From the NCBI GenBank assembly GCA_025963875.1, contig JAOPZY010000173.1, forward strand, positions 1-41,601: a stretch of DNA of 41,601 bases. Reading direction: 5' to 3'. Source of the stretch: Actinomycetota bacterium (GTDB lineage: Bacteria; Actinomycetota; CADDZG01; JAHWKV01; JAOPZY01). Under the pieces are notes generated by a model. The model was not told the origin of the DNA and ran no database searches. It saw only the letters and a list, made by a program, of their open reading frames with translations. Positions 40,166 to 41,601 of the stretch are shown here, in pieces (position 1 is the first letter of the stretch; every line of letters starts with the position of its first letter). The position numbers were made by a program, and so were the translations under genes.

Positions 40166-41554
40166 TCAGTAGATCCTCCGCAGAAGCCGCTGGCGCAGCT
40201 TCGTGTAGGGCGGGTACTGCAGGGGCGGCTCGGGGAGGGTGGGCTTTGTCATGACCGCCTTGCGGTGGCTGAAGGTCTCGAAGCCCCACCGCCCGTGGTA
40301 GGCCCCCATGCCGCTCTCGCCGACGCCGCCGATCGGGAGGCCGGGCACGGCGAACTGGACGATGCAGGAATTGACGCACGCGCTGCCCGACGAGGTGCGT
40401 GCGAGGACGTCGTCGGCGACCCGGTCGTGGCTTGTGAAGACGTAGAGGGACAAGGGCTTCGGGCGCTGGTTCACGAAGCCGATGGCCGAGTCGATGGTCG
40501 GCACCGAGATGACCGGGAGGATGGGGCCGAAGATCTCCTCCTGCATGACGGGGGCGTCGGGCGAGACCCCCCGCAGGATGGTGGGCGGCAGGTAGCGCTG
40601 CGTGGGATCCGCCGAGGCGGTGCCCCCGATCACCGTCTCGGCGTAGCCGCCGGCGTCCAGGAGGCCCTGCAGTCGGTGGAAATGCTGATCGTTCACGATG
40701 CGCCCGTAGTCGGGGCTTGCCTTGGGGTCCTTGCCGTAGAACTCCTCGACCATCGCCGAGAGCCGTTCCAGGAGCGGAAGCTCGACATCTCCATGCACCA
40801 GGATGTAGTCGGGTGCGACGCAGGTCTGCCCGGCGTTGACGAACTTGCCGTAGGCGAGGCGGCGGGCGGTGACGTCCAGGTTCACGTCCTTGTCGACGAT
40901 CGCCGGTGACTTGCCGCCGAGCTCGAGGGTGACCGGGGTGAGGTGCTTGGCGGCGGCCTCCATGACGACGTGGGCGACGCGGGCACCGCCTGTGTAGAAG
41001 ATGTGGTCGAAGCGTTCCGCCAGCAGGGAGGTGGCCACCTCGGCGCCGCCCTCGACGATGGCGACGGCGTCCTGGTCGAGGTGGCTCGGGATCAGTTTGG
41101 CCACCGCGGCCGAGGTGGCGGGGGCCAGCTCGGAGGGCTTGCCCACGACCGTGTTGCCGGCGGCGATGGCGGAGGCCATCGGCAGGAGCAGGAGCTGAAC
41201 GGGATAGTTCCAGGGAGCGATCACGAGCGCGACGCCCAGCGGCTCGGGGACGATCTTCGCCCGGGCGGGCTGCAGGACGACCGGCACGTGGACGTGGTCG
41301 GGCCGCATCCACCCGTCGAGGTGGTGCAGCATGTGGGTGATCTCCCGCTGGACCAGGCGCAGCTCGGATACCCAGCTCTCGGCTGGTGCCTTGCCCAGAT
41401 CCTCCCGCATCGCCCGGCACAGTTCGTCCTCGCCCTCGGTGAGCAGCCGGCTCAGGCGCTTGAGCTGGTCCTTGCGCCAGGCGGCGGAGCGCGTCTGTCC
41501 CGAGTCGAACGTGTCGCGCAGCATGGCGACGGTCTTGGCGATCTCAGTGGTCAT
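40166..41554 (-). CDS. Aldehyde dehydrogenase (ALDH3-like)
   Basis: NAD(P)-dependent oxidation of an aldehyde to an acid. 462 residues, the short ALDH3/coniferyl-aldehyde type without the long N-terminus. PWNYPVQLLLLP (cofactor and oxyanion Asn), GKPSELAP, FTGG-like YTGGARVAHVV, catalytic Glu E211 in LELGGKSP, nucleophile C245 in NAGQTCVAPDYIL, QEEIFGPILPV. The C-terminal segment RQRLLRRIY is basic/hydrophobic and could touch the membrane. Strong ribosome site AAGGAGG 8 bases before the ATG at 41554. Substrate unknown. Confidence 0.93.
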   Translation of the reverse strand: MTTEIAKTVAMLRDTFDSGQTRSAAWRKDQLKRLSRLLTEGEDELCRAMREDLGKAPAESWVSELRLVQREITHMLHHLDGWMRPDHVHVPVVLQPARAKIVPEPLGVALVIAPWNYPVQLLLLPMASAIAAGNTVVGKPSELAPATSAAVAKLIPSHLDQDAVAIVEGGAEVATSLLAERFDHIFYTGGARVAHVVMEAAAKHLTPVTLELGGKSPAIVDKDVNLDVTARRLAYGKFVNAGQTCVAPDYILVHGDVELPLLERLSAMVEEFYGKDPKASPDYGRIVNDQHFHRLQGLLDAGGYAETVIGGTASADPTQRYLPPTILRGVSPDAPVMQEEIFGPILPVISVPTIDSAIGFVNQRPKPLSLYVFTSHDRVADDVLARTSSGSACVNSCIVQFAVPGLPIGGVGESGMGAYHGRWGFETFSHRKAVMTKPTLPEPPLQYPPYTKLRQRLLRRIY

Positions 41555-41601
41555 GGGCTTCCTCCTTGGGGCCTGATGGGCAGGTGGAGCGCCCCCGGCG
41601 C

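Noticed and set aside
1-41601. tRNA, rRNA or CRISPR array
   Set aside because: No cloverleaf, rRNA segment or regularly spaced repeat series was seen by eye; a scan with tRNAscan-SE, Rfam and a CRISPR finder would confirm.

Overview
The window is about 41.6 kb of high-GC DNA with almost no spare sequence. It looks like a chromosome segment of an actinobacterium (Actinomycetota). The gene order ileS - lspA - rluD - dnaE - hisDCBHAF - hisI - trpE - trpCBA matches the order known from actinobacteria such as Mycobacterium. Other actinobacterial signs are a VKOR-type disulfide enzyme, a membrane Ser/Thr kinase, an LPxTG wall protein, many GTG starts, and many genes whose -10 box lies only 6-8 bases before the start codon (leaderless mRNA). 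Class level is a guess (Acidimicrobiia-like); no rRNA, tRNA or CRISPR was seen.

Layout. 1-5254: housekeeping genes: ileS (cut by the window edge), a DUF167 protein, a DksA-like regulator with an Ala/Lys tail, lspA and rluD. 5255-8340: an accessory island, lower in GC. It holds a two-gene module (secreted protein A plus small cytoplasmic protein B), a decayed gene and an unknown gene, then a second diverged copy of the module in which A is broken and B is open. 8374-9821: VKOR plus a thioredoxin-fold partner. 10067-13591: dnaE. 13630-17490: a lipoprotein, then on the minus strand a multi-GAF/PAS histidine kinase with two receiver-only proteins. 17659-23809: a zinc-ribbon protein and hisD-hisC-hisB-hisH-hisA-hisF plus a short-chain dehydrogenase. 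23894-29742: a BNR-repeat protein, a sortase-anchored propeller protein, nadC, and nadA-hisI-trpE. 29744-36364: a polytopic membrane protein, a Ser/Thr kinase with an extracellular six-repeat propeller, an OmpR-type two-component pair and a YjbQ protein. 36388-41554: trpC, trpB, trpA, a small acidic protein, a HAD phosphatase and an aldehyde dehydrogenase.

How they work together. Histidine, tryptophan and NAD synthesis are interleaved. No trpF is seen beside trpCBA, so the HisA here may be the dual PriA type; trpD, trpG, hisG, hisE and nadB are not in the window. The most novel part is the island. Module A-B resembles a secreted ribonuclease with a cytoplasmic inhibitor (barnase/barstar layout). 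Both copies keep a hairpin, a TTGACA promoter and a 26-bp dyad over the -10 box. In copy 2 the toxin-like gene has lost its His-motif segment, while the immunity-like gene stays open. Two nested palindromes of the same unusual design, in separate intergenic regions (9867-9919 and 23827-23871), are a second unexplained signal.
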